Assembly (NCBI RefSeq): GCF_950295315.1
Contig: NC_080164.1
Coordinates: 8,006,082 to 8,070,081 of the forward strand
Direction: 5' to 3'
Length of the DNA stretch: 64,000 bases
DNA from: Erinaceus europaeus
Lineage: Eukaryota; Chordata; Mammalia; Eulipotyphla; Erinaceidae
The number at the start of each line of letters is the position of its first letter. The first letter of the stretch is position 1. A program made the translations under genes and the position numbers. This document shows, piece by piece, positions 1-10,606 of this stretch. The notes under the pieces are model-generated. The model did no database searches, had not been told where the DNA came from, and saw nothing but the letters and a program-made list of their open reading frames with translations.

Positions 1-119
1 CTGCTAGTGGCTTGTTGCTGTGGATTATCTCCAGAGACAATGAGTTTAAGATGTCAACCTTTCAAGTCCCCTAATCCAGCAAGATCTTTCCTAATACATA
101 GGACTACCTAGTTCCATTT
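1..119. other. unannotated flank
   Basis: Left edge of the window. No repeat, exon or RNA gene is recognised here. Confidence 0.4.
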
Positions 120-134
120 CAGATTGCACATTTT

Positions 135-494
135 TCTTTCATTTTTTTTTTTTTGCCTCCAGGGTTATTGCTGGGGCTCAGTGCCTGCACCATGAATCCA
201 CTGCACCTGGAGGCCATCCTCCCCTTTTGTTGCCCTTGTTGTTGTAGTCTTGTTGTGGTTATTGTTGTTATTGTTGTTGATGCCATTCATTGTTGGATAG
301 GACAGAGAGAAATGGAGGGAGGAGGGGAAGACAGAGAGGCGGAGAGAAAGACAGACACCTGCAGACCTGCCTCACCACCTGTGAAGCGACTCCCCTGCAG
401 GTGGGGAGCTGGAAGCTCTAACAGGGACCCTCACTGCAGGTCCTTGCCCTTTGCTCCACGTGCGCTTAACCTGCTGCGCTGCGGCCTGACCCCC
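135..494 (-). mobile_element. SINE family A, long form
   Basis: A tRNA-derived, pol III-type SINE read on the minus strand. Its tRNA-like head lies at the right end (gggtcaggccgcagcgcag) and its A-rich tail at the left. The body has the family hallmarks ctgcaggggagtcgcttcac and tctctgtcctatccaaca in reverse complement. It carries an extra 3' module of about 70 bp (161-225) that many copies lack. A 15-bp duplication, cagattgcacatttt, flanks it at 120-134 and 494-508, so this is a complete retrotransposed copy. Confidence 0.92.
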
Positions 495-508
495 AGATTG
501 CACATTTT

Positions 509-1484
509 CTAACACAGTTACAGATCCTAGATACAGACTAGGGTTTAGGGTACTGGGTACAGGTGTACATGTATCCATAAGCAAGGGGCAACTATATACA
601 TCAAAGTAAAATTACTTAAAAGCCCTCCGTAATTAGACTAAAGCCTAATAATCCTGGCATTTTAGTAGACTGACCTCGAGCAAGCATCATAAATTCCCTA
701 ATCCCAGATTTATTACTCAGGGCTAACTAAAAACCCTCCTCTCCTACCTCTTACTTCACTTCCCTCAATCACTCTAGCTACTCAATTCACTACAGAAAAG
801 GAAGAAAGGAAGATATATTCTTCCATTTGTTTAAAATCTCTTCTGACAGAACATCAGCATTATGGTTAGCCCTTCCTTAATAAGCTTCAGAAGAAACACT
901 ATACAACTGGCCAAGAGTTATAGTGGTAACACTATATATCCAGTAGAGGACAAGTATTGTTCCTATGACAGCTTTTGCTAAAATCATCAAACAAGTACAT
1001 GAAAAAAAACTTGAGGCTAAATAAGATCACACTAAAGTCTTAGGTCTATTTTCTCCCAACTTGCTGGCCTGTTAACTTTTTCCTGTATCAAGGTCACACT
1101 GGGAAGCTGGGGAAATCCTTATATCTTAGATGAAAGAATTGTTTTTCATTATCACTGGGAAAATGAATTGCTTTTCATTACCACTGGGTTTAACTGCTCT
1201 GGGCCAATTATTTCTGATAAAAAGAGAAAGAGAAGGAGAGATACTACAGCTCCAAAGCTTCTTTATTCTTACATTAGCTCTACTCATGTGATAAACCAGC
1301 CCGTGAATCTGGGTCACACACATGACTGAGCAGATGTCTCCCAGATAAACTATTTCACTAAATATTTCAAATGCTTAAAATATACCTTTACAAAGTAAAA
1401 AAAAAAAAAAGAATATAGACTCAAATAGTTGCCATAATTTTAAATTTATGATATAATTATTAAATTTGTGATTAAAACTTACTT
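509..1484. other. unannotated AT-rich DNA
   Basis: No recognised gene or repeat. Short reading frames on either strand have no familiar motif. A 14-base A-run lies near 1397-1410. Confidence 0.4.
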
Positions 1485-1500
1485 AAAAAGTAGATTTTAT

Positions 1501-1726
1501 GGGAATCGGGCGGTAGCGTAGCGGGATAAGTGCACATGATGCAAAGCGCAAGGACCGGCATAAGGATCCCAATTAGAGCCCCTGGCTCCCCACCTGCAGG
1601 GGAGTCACTTCACAGGCGGTGAAGCAGGTCTGCAGGTGTCTGTCTTTCTCTCCCCCTCTCTGTCTTCCCCTCCTCCCTCCATTTCTCTCTGTCCTATCCA
1701 ACAATGATGATAACAATAACAATAAC
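1501..1726 (+). mobile_element. SINE family A, 5' part (split by an LTR)
   Basis: tRNA-like head (gggaatcgggcggtagcg) and body of a family A SINE. The element stops in the middle of its AAC-rich tail at 1726 and resumes at 2778, so a later insertion has split it. The whole SINE is flanked by an imperfect duplication, aaaaagtagattttat before the head and aaaaagtatactttat after the tail near 2850-2865 (2 mismatches). Confidence 0.9.
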
Positions 1727-2777
1727 GGTCCACTGCCGCCGACCACCCAACTGGGGGCTCAGCAGGCCGATCCAGGGAGAATGAGACTTATAGGTGGGAG
1801 GTGGATTCGGCGCGACAGACAACACTGAGACACATGAGTTTCAATGCTGCTGCAATCTTTTACTGATATAGAGATTCTTTTTATAATAGCATAACAAAGA
1901 AGCATAAATCAAAAGCTGGCCAAGTCAGTTGACCACAAAGTACGCAGGGTACATTTTTTATAAGTAACACAGACAGGAGGAACTGAAGGCATACAACTAC
2001 CAGCAAAACGAAAGCACAGCCATACTGTTCTTTCATGGGTTATTAACCACATCCCTTTGGTTTCAGACAAAAGTCAATTTATCAGTAAGAACTAAATGCT
2101 TTCACTGCTCTCATTTATCCAAAGGGCTATTCTTTCTCCTTCCAAGCACTGGACCTAAATACCCAGAATAGGGGGGGCACTAGTGGGAACACGGCGCCTT
2201 GCTCTGATCCTTATGCCAAACTCCCTTTCCTGTAATCTACCTAAGACAATATGCAGGTGCATTTCAGGGTTGCTATGTAACATGTTTCCTGGGAAAGCTA
2301 AAGGACCATTGTCTGTATGATTGAATGTAATATTTCTGAGAATAGTGCTCAGTCCTTGCTCAACCTGGATAGCCAAGTCATTGGGGCTTGAAGTGCTGGG
2401 ATTTACTGTTGTAAGGGGCTTTTCATCCAGTGGGGTCCCATCTGGAATGTCCAGACTAGACTTGGGGGGTTGCACTGTAAGCGTCTCCGGAGTCTCCTGG
2501 ACATTCCCTGGGTGGCCTGCATAAAGCATGATAAACAACAACAGTAAGCTTTCAGAAGCGAAACCAAGTCCACCTAGCCATCCAAGGCCTTTCCGCCAAC
2601 CGGGAGACCCAGGGATCCGTCCACACAAATATCCAGGCTTCTGTCCACCACCTATCTTGGGTACGGTCTTCCGTACAGGAGCTTGTAAGGCCCCTGTCCG
2701 GTTCCCTAACCAGGTCACCCGCACTGTTTTGTCACACCGCGGTCGTGGCCTGCCTATCTGGCCAGACAGGTGTGGCA
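1727..2777 (-). mobile_element. solo LTR of a class II (beta-like) endogenous retrovirus
   Basis: A 1051-bp insert in a SINE tail, flanked by the 6-bp duplication aataac (1721-1726 and 2778-2783). A 6-bp duplication is typical of class II retroviruses. Read on the minus strand the LTR begins TGCCAC and nearly ends GCGGCA at 1734, giving short inverted ends. Seven extra bases (1727-1733) separate that end from the duplication and are unexplained. A TATA-like stretch lies at about 1875-1886, leaving an R/U5 of roughly 140 bp and a long U3 of about 890 bp. No gag, pol or env sequence is present, so it is a solo LTR formed by recombination, or a directly inserted single LTR. It is a sibling of the LTR at 20271-21058. 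Confidence 0.8.
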
Positions 2778-2808
2778 AATAACTACAACAATAAAACAAC
2801 AAGGGCAA
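2155..2808 (-). pseudogene. U3 reading frame, superantigen (Sag)-like N-terminal part
   Basis: A 217-codon frame on the minus strand that fills most of U3. The apparent start Met lies in the flanking SINE, and the LTR-coded part begins at residue 11 with the first bases of the LTR. In mouse mammary tumour virus the sag gene also opens at the first base of U3. Visible features: a short hydrophobic segment at residues 84-98 (ESLLLLFIMLYAG) after a basic stretch, as in a type II membrane protein; N-x-T sites at residues 36, 159 and 163; and a basic cluster RIRARRR at 200-206 that looks like a proprotein-convertase site. The order membrane segment, NxT sites, basic site is that of betaretroviral Sag. 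The frame stops soon after the basic site, so the C-terminal receptor-binding half is missing. An env-leader origin is the alternative. No product is expected today. Confidence 0.5.
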
Positions 2809-2849
2809 AAAAAAGGGAAAATAAATTTAAAAAATAAAATATTTGAAAA
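2778..2849 (+). mobile_element. SINE family A, 3' tail (continues from 1726)
   Basis: Resumes the tail with aactacaacaataaaac and ends in an A/T-rich run. Together with 1501-1726 it makes one SINE of ordinary length, which dates the LTR as younger than the SINE. Confidence 0.85.
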
Positions 2850-3920
2850 AAAAGTATACTTTATGTTTTAAACACCGGTAAGAAGGTTGATATTTTTTAT
2901 TAGTTGAAAATAAGAATATTGAGCCATGGAATTATTTTAATCAAGGAAATACACAAGTCATGTTGTACGTTTAGTCAATGTTAATTTTTTTGTTTGCTTG
3001 TTTGTTCTGATTATTACAAGTATGGAAATCCCAATTCACAAAGACATATTGAAACATTTGAAATAACTCCATAAATGGTATTAAAAGGCCACAGTAGTCT
3101 TCTCTCAAGAAATACCAGAACTCTCCAAGGATCTTTTTTCCACTAGACTTCAGTGTAGTGAGATTTCAGTTTTGTGATCCATGAGCTCATATTTGGCTTG
3201 ATTAACATCTTTGATACATTGTATATCAGAAATTGTTCACTAACACATAATGAAAATGACTTCATTCCTTTCTACATATTGATCAACAAACAGCCAGAGA
3301 GAGAATGCATTGCAGATGTCTTGAGTAACAAGAAGTTTGTGATTGAATGATAATTGACTTTGAGTAGTAGCCTAAACGTTGTCTAGAAACTGCAGTAGAC
3401 AGCTACAGTATTGTATGATGTGTTAAAATGAATAAGTATCACAGTTCAAAGAATTTTAAAATACCTGTAACAAGTAATGCAAAAGGATACAATTTAATTT
3501 CTTTTTAAAATTTAAATTGCTTATGGATAACATGATGCTGTTTAGTGGCTCAATGAGGGGAGAATCAGAGCACCTCTCTGCTAAAAGCAGTGCAAGATAC
3601 TGACCTCATGCTTACAAATTGTGACACCTGCTAGGTCTATATATTTGATCTCTATTGGTGAGAAGCCTCAACTCTTGCTAATAGTCCTGTGTCTTATTAC
3701 CTACACTTATAATGAAAAGGAATGAAAAATTTTACTTAAGCTACTGAAAATAAAGGGGTGATTTTGTTTCACAGCCAAGGCCGAGTTTATAAATTCTGCT
3801 TATAGTTCTCTTAGGAAGAGCTATGGGCCCCAGGCAGAAATTCTAGATGCAGCTGCTTGTGGTACTATTGTGCTGGAATAGAAAGTTCCCGTCGTAAGTG
3901 ACCTTAAGAAGGGGAAAAGA
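2850..3920. other. unannotated AT-rich DNA
   Basis: No recognised gene or repeat on either strand. Confidence 0.4.
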
Positions 3921-4207
3921 GGGAGTCCAGTTGTAGTGCAGCAGGTTAAGCGCATGTGGCACGAAATGCAAGAACCAGGCTTAAGGATCCTGGTTCGAGT
4001 CCCTGCCTCCGCTCCTGCAGGGGAGTCACTTCACAGGCAGTGAAGCAGGCCTGAGGTGTCTGTCTTTCTCTTCCCCTCTCTGTCTTCCCCTCCTCTCTCC
4101 ATTTCTCTCTGTCCTATCCAATAAGGATGACATCAATAACAACAACAGCAACAATAAAAAGACAAGAGCAACAAGAGGGAAACAAATAAATAAAATTTTT
4201 TAAAAAG
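3921..4207 (+). mobile_element. SINE family A
   Basis: Full-length copy: head gggagtccagttgtagtgca, B-box-like ggttcgagtccc, pyrimidine-rich body and AAC-rich tail ending in aaataaataaa. It lacks the extra 3' module. No clean target duplication could be read. Confidence 0.9.
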
Positions 4208-4880
4208 GGTGAGGCCAAAGAGGGAAAGAGCTCTGTCTTCACACAGACACACCAAAGAGAAGTCATGTAAAGACTAGAGAAAAGGCAGCTCTCTACAAAT
4301 CAGGATAAGAACTGAACTCTGCCTAAACTGTGTGGTTGTAGACTTCCTAGCCTTCAAACTTGTTAGAAAATAAAATTCAACTAAGTCAAAATTAATTAAT
4401 TAATTAATTAAAAAGTCCCCATCTTGTCAAAGGTCAAAGCTGAACTTGTAGCTCTGGCTTTCATGAAATGGAAAGATAATTCATAATTCCCCTTCTTCTA
4501 ATGTAATGCCTTCTTCTACTATCTTTATGCCCTTTTCTGTGTGACATACAAAAGGGCAGAAAGTCCTCACAAAAGGGATGCACAACAAAGACCCAGGGTC
4601 CTGTTTCCAGACTTGGAGCAAGCATCTGCTCTCACCTTTTCTCATTGCTTGTTCCATAGTATGAAGAGTGTTTCTCAAATAACTTTGTCCCTGAAAACAG
4701 ACTTGTTTTCTCATAAGCAGCTTTGTGAGTACCATAAAAATTTTACCCACTATATAAAAATAAGATTAAATTATAAAACACACACAACCACTTGTACAAA
4801 TAAACATGAGTTTACCAAGATTATTTTTCCTTTAATGGAGACAATTTCTCTAATTCCCTAAGTATTACATTTAGTGTAAA

Positions 4881-4881
<1 letters not shown>
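4208..4881. other. unannotated stretch
   Basis: Unique-looking AT-rich DNA with a short (TTAA)n run near 4390-4410. Reading frames here show no family motif. Confidence 0.35.

Positions 4882-4924
<43 letters not shown>
4882..4924. repeat. (CA)n microsatellite
   Basis: About 21 uninterrupted CA units, directly beside the duplication of the following SINE. Confidence 0.95.
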
Positions 4925-4925
<1 letters not shown>

Positions 4926-4938
4926 AGGTTAATTTTAT

Positions 4939-5158
4939 CTCATTTAAAAAATATTTTTAATTATTTATTATTGGACAGAGATAGAGAAAAATTGAGAGGA
5001 AAAGGGGAGATAGAGAGGGAAAGATAGAGAGGGGCACCTGCAGCCCTACTTCACCACTCGTGAAACTTTCCCCCTGTAGGTGGGGACCAGGGCCTTGAAC
5101 CTGGGTCCTTGAACACTTTAATGTGAGTGCTTATCCAGATGTGCCACTACCTGGCCCC
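4939..5158 (-). mobile_element. SINE family B
   Basis: Minus-strand copy of the second SINE family, with head ggggccaggtagtggcacat at the right end and an ATTT-rich tail at the left. The flanking duplication ctcaggttaattttat (4923-4938) matches ctcagattaattttat after the head with one mismatch. Confidence 0.9.
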
Positions 5159-5352
5159 TCTCAGATTAATTTTATATTATTAATGAAAAACATCCACCAG
5201 GTTATGAATCTCAATAAAAGTGGAGTATCAAACATTTGTACATCTGTCAAACTCTAGTATGTGGTTCAGCGAATGACCCAGAGCACACAGTTGGGAATGC
5301 TAGTTAAAGTTAACTACTAGTTTAGGCATAGTTTTAAAATATCTTGGATAGT

Positions 5353-5531
5353 GGGGCCAGGCAGTGGCACACCTGGTTAAACGCACGCAGTATAGAGCAC
5401 AACAACCCAGGAAAGCTTCATGACTGGGGAAGTAGGGCTGCATGTATTTATCTCTTTCCCTCTCTATCTTCCTCTCATTTCTCAGGTTTCCTTTGTCTCT
5501 ATCCAATAATCAATAAAAAAATAATAAAATA
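5353..5531 (+). mobile_element. SINE family B, internally shortened
   Basis: Head ggggccaggcagtggcacac, then a jump from the B-box region straight into cccaggaaagcttcatgact, losing about 30 bases of the central body. It ends in caataatcaataaaaaaata. Confidence 0.85.
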
Positions 5532-5574
5532 GCTAGGTTCAATACAGGCTTTTAAACCATTGGCACAATTTGTT

Positions 5575-5780
5575 TTAAACTGAAGTTAAGGTAGTATAGT
5601 AAGTCTTTCAGCAATTCTGTAACCTTGGTAATGTTACTTAAACTGCAGCTCACTTAATTAACTGGTAAAATAAAAATCATGTTTACTTCTTATAATTATA
5701 AGGGTTAAAGAACTAGTTACTATATGAAAAGTATTCACAGAATAATACTCTGAGATCACAGCTATTATAATTATTACTAG
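5575..5780 (+). mobile_element. MIR element (old mammalian SINE)
   Basis: The order ctgtaaccttggtaatgtta, a degraded control-region core, taaaataaaaatcatg, ataagggttaaagaa and agctattataattatta matches the 3' half of the mammal-wide MIR consensus as I remember it. It is strongly diverged, as expected for its age. Confidence 0.65.
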
Positions 5781-7122
5781 AAGCAGTAGTGAGTGTTGAT
5801 AGCAGGGACTTCATCATTGTTAGAAGTGCCAAGGAATATTGAAATGCTCTAATTTAATATTCTATGGTAAATTCTAGGTCTTTTTACTCATTAAACTCTT
5901 GTGTCTGTTTTAAGTTTGTCTTGTCCTCCACTTTTATTGCCAACCAGTTAGCTATAAACGTTGTTAGCACTTTTTAATTAACGATGAACTTGTAATCAAA
6001 GTAATGAGAGTATTTGGATTATGTGAAAAATAACATGAACTATTTGAGCGTATATGTCATAAATATATGTTTGCCTGAATGACTTTCACAATACGTAAAT
6101 ACACACGCACACACATATATATATATATCTGAAAATATTTTTCTAGGTTAAATGGGCATATCTACCTTATAAGTAAGTTGCTTCTGTGTATTTGCAGTGT
6201 ACTATTATCATCTTCTGTTTATTTCCATCATAATATTGATCTTCTGCATCTTTAACATTGGTCACAAGGCTACAGATTCTCTCCAAATACTCTAAGGTTG
6301 TGATTGGAAGGAAACATCAAACTATGAATTCAGGATTAGTAGCCACTTTAACACTCTATGATTTATTTACATGACTAACTCCAGGCCTAAGATGTATCTA
6401 GAGGTGAGTAGGTTCGGTCAAACACCACAAGGGCATTTCTTCTCATGCTTTAGATCCTAACTTATAAAGCAAAGGATGATGTTTCTTCTTGTCAAAGTGT
6501 AGACATACCTATGACAAGAAGAAACATCTACCTATGTGATTGCTAACTCCTGCTGGTGGGCAGAGGATGGATTGTGACTGAGTCACAGCGGTAAGTGTGG
6601 ATACAGCTCCTGTTTCAACAGAGAAGCAAATACCAGAATGTTTATCTCTTGGGGTGGCAGTGTCATTCTTGATATATTTCTTACTGTCTAACCAGTTGGT
6701 ATATGGAATTTATAAATTCAGTCCCATGGAGGATCCAGATGGATGGGAGCTTTTGTGTGTAGAATGAATATGCCTATGGGACCTGTAAACAGAACTATAC
6801 GAAGTTGTTTGTGTCACTGCTTTATAGCTGAGGGAAGTCAGCTCTATCCAGATAAGATCTCAAGATTTATGGTAATTTCATGCTAAAGAATGATGGATTT
6901 GTTTCATGCTCAAATGTCACTTTCCAACTGAGGGAGGCTTATCATGGTCCCTACTGCTTTGAATTGCCCAAAATCTGTTTTGTGTTTTTGTTTTTTAAGT
7001 TTGTATCTTGTGAATGACAGCCTTGCTTGGATGAGGTTTAATCTTCTTAATATGAATCAGTAGTACAGTCAAACAAGCACCAGCTGCCATGGAAACAGGA
7101 GCATCTAGGGGAATTATAGTGC
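5781..7122. other. unannotated DNA
   Basis: No gene recognised. A short mixed CA/TA run lies at 6101-6128 and a perfect hairpin at 6478-6528 (listed separately). Confidence 0.4.
6478..6528. repeat. perfect 17-bp inverted repeat (hairpin)
   Basis: Arms gatgtttcttcttgtca (6478-6494) and tgacaagaagaaacatc (6512-6528) are exact reverse complements around a 17-nt loop. The flanks do not pair. There is no SINE or L1 here to explain it. Confidence 0.9.
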
Positions 7123-7137
7123 AAGGAAGATCATTAG

Positions 7138-7418
7138 GGAATCAGGCGATAGCAAAGCAGGTTAAGCGCACATGACATGAAGTGCAAGGACTGGAGTAAT
7201 GATCCCGGTTCAAGCCCCCGGATCCCCACCTTCAGGGGAGTGGTTTCACAGGTAGTGAAACAGATCTGTAGGTGTCTATCTTTCTCTCCCACTTTCTATC
7301 TTCCCCTCTTCTCTCCATTTCTCTGTTGTATCCAACAGTGACGACATCAATAACAACAGCAACAAAAAACAACAAGGGCAACAAAGGGGAAAATAAATAA
7401 ATATTAAAAAATTTTAAA
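7138..7418 (+). mobile_element. SINE family A
   Basis: Complete copy with tRNA-like head (ggaatcaggcgatagcaaag), B-box ggttcaagccc and AAC-rich tail. The flanking duplication aaggaagatcattag (7123-7137) matches aaggaagatcagttag (7419-7434) with a one-base difference. Confidence 0.92.
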
Positions 7419-7643
7419 AAGGAAGATCAGTTAGCTAGAGTGGAAAATGTTGTCTTGAGCTCTCAATCCGAACACTGAATCAATCATTCAGTTTATCCTC
7501 TATCAGAACTTAAGCTGGTGATTATGAAATTCCTTATCCATCTTCCCATAATGGAAAAACAAAATCTGTGAGGACCATGATGAACTGGCATCCCAAGCAC
7601 TTTCACATTCAGATTCTTCAACAACTTTCTTCCCAAGGCCATG

Positions 7644-8400
7644 TCCCAAGATCACGATTGTCAACTTTCTGGAGGGGTGATCTCCAGGAGAAAGGTAATG
7701 GACCAGTTCTTTCTTGCTCATGCAAGGAATGACAAGAAGCAAAGACACCAGGGAGACCTGCAGCATGCTCAGATCTCAGGTCTCAGGTCACATTTATTAT
7801 CAGGTGGGCAAAGGTTTAAATAGAAAACCAAACAAAGGGAATTATTATTGAAATATGTCAGAAATTACAGATTTCTTAAAGGTTGACTTGCCCCTATGGT
7901 AGGAGGCTGGTATGACAAGAATTGATGCAGATATATAAAGGTCAAGATAATTAGTCTCCTGATGCAGGCATTTAATTAACCAAAGGCCAAAGGCGTTTGA
8001 GGGGAGAATAGGGGTTGAGCCAGTTAAGGCAAGATAGAGAGAAGATAAGCAAGGTTTGATGCAAATTGAGGACATCAAAGGGCACTGCTAGGAGTGTGTG
8101 ATAAGGTGTGTTCTCCTCTGTGAACTTTGAGTAAGTGAATCTTAAAGTAGGCATCCATGTGGCCTGCAGTAATGAAGAGAAGTATTGAGGTCTCTGTGGG
8201 CTTGAGAGACTAACAAGGCAAGCTTAGTCTGGGAGACTTTTTCCCTCTTAGCTCACCTCTATGATGAGAAAGACTTATCAGCGGGGTGTCTATCCAGACC
8301 TCCATCCAAGGATGGGAGAGCTCCCCTATGCTCTACAAGGCATAGTCCCACACCTGATCATAGTCCCACACCTGACATAGTCCCACACCTGATCACAACA
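7644..8400 (-). mobile_element. LTR-like element (candidate)
   Basis: Read on the minus strand, a possible LTR begins TGTTGTGATCAGG at 8400. It has a TATA-like tatttaaacc at 7814-7823 and an AATAAA signal at 7793-7798, followed by about 150 bp of U5-like sequence. The U3 end holds three copies of an 18-19-bp unit (catagtcccacacctgat, 8340-8395). The left end is uncertain and no target duplication was found. A short minus-strand frame at 7503-7766 starts with a hydrophobic stretch but has no recognised match. Confidence 0.4.
8340..8396. repeat. three tandem copies of an 18-19-bp unit
   Basis: The phrase catagtcccacacctgat occurs three times in a row, the middle copy one or two bases shorter. 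It lies at the presumed U3 edge of the LTR-like element, where enhancer repeats are common. Confidence 0.85.
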
Positions 8401-8558
8401 GAGAGAAAGTGTGGGAGTTGTTCTGTTCAACATGGGACTTCCCTAGTGAGCAACAGTTGTCCTGGGATTCCCCAGAACCTACCCAGCATGCTCAGTTCTG
8501 AACTAGAGTTGAAGACTGTTCCTTCACATCCAACTTTGCCCTTCTCTCTTTTCACATA

Positions 8559-8559
8559 C

Positions 8560-8619
<60 letters not shown>

Positions 8620-8622
8620 ATT
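8559..8622. repeat. (CA)n microsatellite
   Basis: CA units interrupted once by AAA near 8578-8580. Confidence 0.95.
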
Positions 8623-9444
8623 ACAAGTCTCTTCCCCATTTGCATTCACAGAAATTTACTGCCATAAATCTCTTTCATGCTTATTTCCACATGGCAGCTG
8701 TTTATCAGAGGACTTTAACTGACCGAGCCATTGTGTGGGTATACATCATACTGGGTACTGTATATTTTCTTCCCCTTTTTATAATTATGCACTCTCCACA
8801 TAAACTCAAACACCTGGTTGGAGAACTGTACAGGAGTCTGTAAAAGCAGCCATCCTTCCCCCTTTTTTCCCTGTCCCTGAAATAGTCACGTGATCCAGGA
8901 TAGCTTCACTACAGTTTTTATTTCCTGCTTAAAGTTGTTAAATTGGACATTTAGCTAAAACAATCCAATCAGAATCTTCTGCTGGGTTTAGGAATATGGA
9001 CCCTTGGTGACTTTTTCTCTTGCCTATTAGAGATGATCTAAGGGTGTATACAGAGCTTCTGATAATCACAGAGAGGAGACTGAGACTGGGAAGCCAGCTC
9101 TCAGAGAAAATAATGACTTAAGGGTTCAAAATTCTTACTCTGAAATTTTCCTGGAGTTATTCTTCCCTGTCACATTTCCTCTGGATTTGAAATCTACTCC
9201 AAAATTCTTCCCCTGGATTCTTTGTCTGTTTTTCATTTTTAACTTGCATTGATTGAATTTGGTTCTGTCACTTGTCTTTGAAATCATTTTTTCAACAATA
9301 GAAACATTTTCTAATAATATGATTCTACAAACCACTTTCGTCAACTCAGTTTGATCCTTCCTTAGAAATGGAATGACATGTGGAATGGTAGAAAATATTA
9401 GCAAAGTGCCTGACACCAGGCAGGAAATCCGTCCTTGCCTTATG
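8623..9444. other. unannotated DNA
   Basis: No recognised repeat or exon. A 125-codon minus frame at 9135-9512 runs into the next SINE and has no familiar domain. Confidence 0.35.
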
Positions 9445-9461
9445 AAAGAATCTAAGAGTGC

Positions 9462-9746
9462 GGGAGTCAGGCTGTAGTACAGTGGGCTAAGCGCAGGTGG
9501 CACAAAGCACAAAGAGCGGCATAAGGATCCCGGTTCAAACCCCGGCTCCCCACCTGCAGGGGAGTCGCTTCACAGGTGGTGAAGCAGGTCTGCAGGTGTC
9601 TAGCTTTTTCTCCTCCTCTCTGTCTTCCCCTCCCTCTCTCCATTTCTCTCTGTCCTATCCAACAACAACAACAACAATAATAACTACAACAATAAAACAA
9701 CAAGGGCAACAAAAGGGAAAAAATAAATAAAATAAATATTAAAAAA
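9462..9746 (+). mobile_element. SINE family A
   Basis: Complete copy with a perfect 17-bp duplication aaagaatctaagagtgc (9445-9461 and 9747-9763). The perfect duplication suggests a fairly recent insertion. It has the short form tail without the extra module. Confidence 0.95.
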
Positions 9747-9786
9747 AAAGAATCTAAGAGTGCTCAAGGTCAGCAGAACTTTGAAT

Positions 9787-9846
9787 AAGGCCTAAGTACC
9801 TAGCACATTCTAAGCACTTGGTAGGTAGCTATTTTGTTGAACTAAA
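9787..9846 (+). mobile_element. MIR-like 3' end fragment
   Basis: The run cctagcacattctaagcact followed by ggtaggtagctattttgttg resembles the MIR 3' end phrase for a recurrently listed tail. It is short and weak. Confidence 0.35.
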
Positions 9847-10229
9847 GTAGGGATATGAAAATTCTTGACTTTGCTAAAAATCTTTTTCACCACATTTTTC
9901 TGTGCCCCTGTCTGTAAGTGCCTGAGAATGGGTTATTTTCCTTGATCTTCTCCTGGCCAGTCAGAATTTACCAAAAGGAAAGAAATTGTAAATAGAAGGC
10001 CAGTGGGGGACGGCACTGAAGATATATTCAGCTGGAGCAATCACATGCAAAGAAGATAAATCATGCAGAAGCTAGAGGGCACAGAACTGGGGATATTTAG
10101 GGACCCAGGACACTTCCTGTTAGCCGTTTCAATAATAGGCATCTATCTAGAGTCAGGCCAAGAAACAACTCTTCTCCATTGCAGAGCAAGAATCTTACTC
10201 TTAATCAAAGCGATATTATTTAATTTTCT

Positions 10230-10588
10230 TATTTTTTTTGACTCCAGGATTATTGCTGAAGCTTCATGCCCACACCATGAATCCACTGCTCCTGAAGGCT
10301 ATTTTTTTTCCTTCTGTTGCCCTTGTTGTGGTGGTTATTATAATTGTTGTTGTTATTGATGTCATTGTTGTTTTTGTTGTTGGTTAGGACAGAGAGAAAT
10401 GGATAAAGGAGGGGAAGACAGAGGGGGAGAGAAAGATAGACACCTGCAGACCTGCTTCACCACTTGTGAAGTGACCTCACAGCAGGTGAGGCTTGAACCA
10501 GGATCCAGAGGCTTGAACCAGGATCCTCACTCCAGTCCTTGACCTTTGTGCCATGTACACTTAACCTGCTGCACTACCGCCTGGCCCC
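10230..10588 (-). mobile_element. SINE, family B-like head on a family A body, long form
   Basis: Minus strand. The head reads ggggccaggcggtagtgcag, which mixes the family B first bases with the family A A-box, and the body is family A. The extra 3' module is present at 10243-10305. A 20-base segment around the B-box (gaggcttgaaccaggatcc) is tandemly doubled at 10490-10528, so the copy has two B-boxes. Confidence 0.85.
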
Positions 10589-10606
10589 TTGGCAATATTA
10601 TCTTCT

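Noticed and set aside
1..20. A 14-base match between the window start and the L1 5' end at 13291
   Set aside because: A match of this length is expected by chance within 64 kb, and the flanks do not align.
4882..4924. Dinucleotide arrays as possible CRISPR or satellite arrays
   Set aside because: Simple microsatellites with no spacers, in a mammalian genome.
9497..9730. tRNA-like heads in SINEs as possible tRNA genes
   Set aside because: They have A- and B-box-like blocks but continue into SINE bodies and do not form a full tRNA with acceptor stem.
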